Source of the DNA: Chryseosolibacter sp039917935
GTDB lineage: Bacteria > Bacteroidota > Bacteroidia > Cytophagales > Cyclobacteriaceae
NCBI GenBank assembly: GCA_039917935.1
Contig: JBDSIM010000117.1
Location: 1-15,943 of the forward strand
Reading direction: 5' to 3'
Length of the DNA stretch: 15,943 nucleotides
In this document: one piece after another, positions 12,675-15,943 of the stretch
Numbering within the stretch: the first letter of the stretch is position 1
How the letters are laid out: each line of letters opens with the position of its first letter
The notes under the pieces: model-generated
The model's input: only the letters and a program-made list of their open reading frames with translations
Told to the model about the DNA's origin: nothing
Databases searched by the model: none
Translations under genes and position numbers: made by a program

Positions 12675-14372
12675 ATGACAAAACGCTTTTTTCTGCTTTT
12701 ACTTGCTGTAGTCCTGGTTACCTGTCACTCACCACTTTCTAAACTACCGACCATAGGTGTTATGGCCGATTCGGCTATGGTCGTTTCCGCGCACCCCATC
12801 GCTTCAAAGGTAGGTGCCGATGTTCTGCGACAGGGAGGGAATGCGGTCGATGCCGCCATCGCTGTTCAATTTGCCCTGGCAGTGGTGTATCCTGCGGCAG
12901 GAAACATTGGAGGAGGTGGATTTATGGTTTTGCGGCAAAGTGACGGCTTTGTTACCTCCCTCGACTATCGGGAAAAGGCTCCCGGTTTAGCTTCAGAAAA
13001 CATGTATCTCGATGATACTGGAAAGGTACGGAAAGGTCTCAGCGAAAGGGGGCATCTATCAAGCGGCGTCCCCGGATCAGTGTCCGGTATGTTTGAAGCA
13101 CATGCACAGTATGGATCACTCCCCTGGAAGGCGCTTTTGCAGCCAGCGGTCGATCTCGCTAAAAATGGTTTTCCCCTTACCAAACGCCTTGCAGAAAGTC
13201 TGACACACCTTCAGGATACCCTGAGGAGGTACAATTCAATCCTCCCGGAATTTCTCGTGCGCGATAAATGGCATGAGGGGGATACCATTTACTGGAAGGA
13301 CCTCGCGCATACCCTGGAGCTGATACAGGATCGCGGTGCTACAGGTTTTTACGAAGGGGAAACTGCTGACAATATTGTGGCCGAAATGAAACGGGGTAAT
13401 GGACTTATTACCCACGAAGACCTTAAGTTGTATAATGCACGGTGGCGTAAACCTGTGGTAGGTTCGTACAAAGAATACACCATCATTTCTATGGGGCCAC
13501 CGTCTAGCGGGGGGGTTGCGCTCTTGCAATTATTGAATTCTGTAGAAAACTTTCCAGTAAGCAGCTGGGGTTTTAATAAGCCTGAAACGGTTCACCTCAT
13601 GACAGAAATACAACGGAGAGTATATGCAGACCGGGCGGCATTTCTCGGTGATCCGGATTTTTTCAATGTACCGGTTAAAGCATTAACAGAAAAAACCTAT
13701 AGTGAAAAACGGATGCTGTCTTTCGATCCCGATAAGGCTACGCCGAGCCAGGATATAAAGGAAGGGAATGTTTCAGTAGAAGAATCCCGTCAGACAACCC
13801 ACCTGTCAGTGGTCGATCAGGCGGGCAATGCGGTTGCCGTGACCACAACCTTGAATGATTCTTACGGATCAGCCGTTATCGTTGCCGGCTCCGGTTTTTT
13901 CCTGAATGATGAAATGGATGATTTTAGCGTCAAGCCAGGTCAGCCCAACATGTACGGTGTCATCGGCGGAGAAGCCAATAAAATTGAACCGCACAAAAGA
14001 ATGCTGAGCTCCATGACGCCCACGATCGTTGAACGCAATGGAAAATTATTTATGGTTGTCGGAACCCCGGGTGGATCCACTATCATCACTTCCGTTTTCC
14101 AAACCATTTTGAATGTAGTTGAATTCAATATGAGTATGCAGGATGCCGTTACGGCCAATAGAATTCACAGTCAGTGGCTTCCGAATGTTATCTACGCTGA
14201 GAAAGGGGCCCTTCAAAAAAAAGATAGCATGAAGCTCGTAAAATCTGGTCACCGCTTTGATCCAGGATATTATGATGGTATTGGCAGGGTTGATGCCATC
14301 CTTGTTCTTCCCAATGGAAAACTAGAAGGCGGGGCTGATCCGAGAGGCGACGATGCAGCGGTTGGGTTTTAG
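12675..14372 (+). CDS. ggt: Gamma-glutamyltransferase (glutathione hydrolase), probable lipoprotein
   Basis: GGT cleaves the gamma-glutamyl bond of glutathione and related peptides and can transfer the glutamyl group. It is an Ntn hydrolase that self-cleaves into large and small subunits. From ATG 12675 the protein has 565 aa (E. coli about 580). A signal sequence MTKRFFLLLLAVVLVTC resembles a lipoprotein signal with Thr at -1, so it probably acts in the periplasm or at the outer membrane. Key motifs are GGNAVDAAIA, AGNIGGGGFM, DYREKAPG, PPSSGG, and RQTTHLSVVD where the first Thr (residue 374 from this start) is the autocleavage nucleophile. Later come PGGSTIITSVFQTILN and DPRGDDAAVGF. An in-frame ATG at 12651 would add eight residues before the signal sequence and is less likely. 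Divergent from tetR. Confidence 0.95.
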   Translation: MTKRFFLLLLAVVLVTCHSPLSKLPTIGVMADSAMVVSAHPIASKVGADVLRQGGNAVDAAIAVQFALAVVYPAAGNIGGGGFMVLRQSDGFVTSLDYREKAPGLASENMYLDDTGKVRKGLSERGHLSSGVPGSVSGMFEAHAQYGSLPWKALLQPAVDLAKNGFPLTKRLAESLTHLQDTLRRYNSILPEFLVRDKWHEGDTIYWKDLAHTLELIQDRGATGFYEGETADNIVAEMKRGNGLITHEDLKLYNARWRKPVVGSYKEYTIISMGPPSSGGVALLQLLNSVENFPVSSWGFNKPETVHLMTEIQRRVYADRAAFLGDPDFFNVPVKALTEKTYSEKRMLSFDPDKATPSQDIKEGNVSVEESRQTTHLSVVDQAGNAVAVTTTLNDSYGSAVIVAGSGFFLNDEMDDFSVKPGQPNMYGVIGGEANKIEPHKRMLSSMTPTIVERNGKLFMVVGTPGGSTIITSVFQTILNVVEFNMSMQDAVTANRIHSQWLPNVIYAEKGALQKKDSMKLVKSGHRFDPGYYDGIGRVDAILVLPNGKLEGGADPRGDDAAVGF

Positions 14373-14408
14373 GGATTAGGCATTAGGTGAAGTCAATGGT
14401 CAATAGTC
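14373..14408 (+). repeat. Dispersed 36-nt intergenic repeat, copy 2 (after ggt)
   Basis: It is the inverted counterpart of 8041-8076 (35/36 identical) and begins at the base directly after the ggt TAG stop. It can be read in heptads (GATTAGG, CATTAGG, TGAAGTC, AATGGTC, AATAGTC). It is followed at once by the perfect palindrome TTTAGCGCTAAA (14409-14420), which copy 1 lacks. Confidence 0.9.
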
Positions 14409-14478
14409 TTTAGCGCTAAATGATAACTTATGTGCGATTGCATTTAAAGTCGAGAATACCTGGAACTTGAAATCTTTT

Positions 14479-15943
14479 TCAAAACTTCTTGATCACAAAC
14501 TCCACCCTCCGGTTCATCTTCCGGGATTCTTCCGTATCGTTGCTGGCTATGGGCTTGCTGCCACCAAAGCCTTTGCCCGAAATTCTGGTCGGATCAATTC
14601 CTTTGGATACCAGGTATTGTTTCACTCTGTTCACTCGCTCCCGCGAAAGTTTCACATTGTCAGAATGAATTCCACGGCCATCCGTATGGCCCATCAGTTC
14701 TATCTTTACTTTAGCGTTTTCTTTCAGGAAGGAAACGACCAGATCCAATTCCCCAAAAGATTCAGGAAGAATATCCGTTTTCGTTTGTACGAACAATACG
14801 TTTTTCAAATTGACGGTAGCGCCGATTTCAACTGGCTGAAGACGGAAGTTCATTTCTAATTCGCGCATATCCGCCGCGTCGATATCCAGCTTTTCCATAT
14901 TACTGATGTATCCGCCCGCCTGTATCCTGATAACATATTGGGAACCCGGAACAGTCATCGTATACCCATTTTCTCCAGCAGTGAACGACTGAGTTGCCAT
15001 ACCCGGACTCTCGAATGATATCCTCGCCGGTATGCTTTCTCCCGTTTTTGCATTGAGTATTTTGCCAAAAACTTTGACAGCGCCAGGAATTACAGATTCC
15101 TTTTTTTTAACCGTTTCTTCATCAGGAACTACCAATGGAACCGTGGCCTCCCCTAGCCTCGTTTCACGATCGAGACTCGCATACACAACAGTGTCTTTTA
15201 TGGGGATAACAGGATCATCTGACGTGAATACTTTTATATCTCCATAGCCATCACTGCTTTTTGTCGTTGTATAAATTGAAAAACCACGCGCCTCATCCGC
15301 GCGAAAATAAAGCTCCCGGCCTTCTGAATTAATCGAGGGTCCAAGATTGACAGGGGGCGACCAATTTGTCCACGATTCATCCAGCCGTGTTGCGGCATAA
15401 ATATCGAAACTACCCTGGCCTTTTCTTCCGTTGCTCGAAAAGTATAAGGTTTTTTTATCCGCGCTAAGCGACGGACTTAACTCCTGAAACTGAGTATTAA
15501 TGGAGCTCCCCAGATTTTTGGGCTCACTCCACGTACCCCCCTCCCTGACACTGACGTAGATGTCGTCAACCCCAAAGGTTCCATAACTCTCGGCAGAAAA
15601 GATAAAGACCGAATTATCCGAAGAGACTGCACCACACGACATCCCTGATTTATTCAAGAAATATGGAATGATGATGTTTTCAGGGCGCGACCACTCACTT
15701 CCACTAATTTTTGAAACCGAAATTCCCTGTGTTTTTGCCAGGTTACCTGAAGAACCATAGTGGCTCTGTAAAAACAATTGTTGCCCATCAGATGAGAACC
15801 CGGCCACAGCATTGTAAGCACGGTCGTTTAGCTGTGCACCGGCGTGTAGTGGTGCGGACCATTGAGATCCTTCCATCCGGGCAAACCAGATATCTCCGGG
15901 GTCTTTTTTTCCGCCTGAATTTTCAGGATGGTTGGATCTTGTA
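14479..15943 (-). CDS. OmpA-family envelope protein with PD40 repeats and carboxypeptidase-regulatory-like domain (5' end outside window)
   Basis: The frame stays open to the window edge. Sequence upstream of an internal Met (15876) still reads PD40-like (GDIWFARMEGSQWSAP), so that Met is not the start. About 487 C-terminal residues are visible. PD40/WD40-like beta-propeller repeats (LSADKKTLYFSSNGR, SFDIYAATR) occupy about 15190-15943. A CarboxypepD_reg-like beta-sandwich (VFGKILNAKTGESIPARISFES) lies at about 14833-15078. The C-terminal OmpA peptidoglycan-binding domain (IELMGHTDGRG, LSRERVNRVKQYL, GKGFGGSKPI) lies at about 14482-14826. This order matches PorE-type proteins of the type IX secretion/gliding machinery but also many Bacteroidota paralogues, so the T9SS role is unproven. 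It probably links the outer membrane to peptidoglycan. It converges with ggt. Confidence 0.92.
   Translation of the reverse strand, partial: TRSNHPENSGGKKDPGDIWFARMEGSQWSAPLHAGAQLNDRAYNAVAGFSSDGQQLFLQSHYGSSGNLAKTQGISVSKISGSEWSRPENIIIPYFLNKSGMSCGAVSSDNSVFIFSAESYGTFGVDDIYVSVREGGTWSEPKNLGSSINTQFQELSPSLSADKKTLYFSSNGRKGQGSFDIYAATRLDESWTNWSPPVNLGPSINSEGRELYFRADEARGFSIYTTTKSSDGYGDIKVFTSDDPVIPIKDTVVYASLDRETRLGEATVPLVVPDEETVKKKESVIPGAVKVFGKILNAKTGESIPARISFESPGMATQSFTAGENGYTMTVPGSQYVIRIQAGGYISNMEKLDIDAADMRELEMNFRLQPVEIGATVNLKNVLFVQTKTDILPESFGELDLVVSFLKENAKVKIELMGHTDGRGIHSDNVKLSRERVNRVKQYLVSKGIDPTRISGKGFGGSKPIASNDTEESRKMNRRVEFVIKKF

Noticed and set aside
15876..15876. Internal ATG as the start of the OmpA-family gene
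   Set aside because: The frame remains open to the window edge and the residues before it (GDIWFAR) belong to a PD40-type repeat.
1..15943. CRISPR arrays, transposases, phage or toxin-antitoxin/defence genes
   Set aside because: No regularly spaced 25-40-nt direct repeats with spacers and no matching protein motifs were seen; the only arrays are short heptad and hexamer repeats.

Overview
This window looks like a chromosomal segment of a Bacteroidota member, probably Cytophagales or Chitinophagales; the exact family cannot be fixed from sequence alone. Three lines of evidence support this. Bacteroidota-type -7 promoter boxes (TAnnTTTG) stand before many genes, including a textbook TTTG-N19-TAnnTTTG before the tRNA. 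Most starts lack strong Shine-Dalgarno sites. The protein content is typical: PorT-like beta-barrels, a PD40/carboxypeptidase-regulatory/OmpA protein, a long-form urocanate hydratase and a Bacteroidota-type AccA.

Layout. At 1-753 is the C-terminal part of a SulP anion transporter (+), followed by tyrS (837-2120, +). A GC-rich spacer and a strong bidirectional terminator (2253-2289) separate tyrS from three small outer-membrane beta-barrel genes on the minus strand (2305-4221). Next comes a tightly packed minus-strand operon transcribed as metallo-beta-lactamase-fold hydrolase, patatin-like lipase, urocanate hydratase (7901 down to 4282; 9-nt gap, then a 4-nt ATGA overlap). A 182-bp spacer built largely of degenerate heptanucleotide repeats lies between this operon and accA (8084-9034, minus).

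From 9250 to 11850 the density of known genes falls. The region holds a small two-helix membrane protein, a tRNA-Asp (GTC) with its own promoter, two putative small lipoproteins (one of 57 aa), a hypothetical 100-aa protein, and a pair of paralogous orphan proteins of 72-78 aa (9563-9781 and 11033-11269, both minus) that share a G-rich leader. The right end carries a TetR-family regulator divergent from a gamma-glutamyltransferase lipoprotein gene (ggt), then an OmpA-family envelope protein that runs off the window.

Functional themes are envelope biogenesis (barrels, OmpA protein, lipoproteins), core metabolism (TyrS, AccA, tRNA-Asp) and amino-acid or peptide catabolism (HutU, GGT). The least explained items are the heptad-periodic intergenic DNA, with a near-identical 36-nt copy immediately after the stop codons of both accA and ggt, the paralogous orphan pair, and the unusual operon partners of hutU. 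I see no CRISPR array, transposase, phage gene or recognisable defence system.
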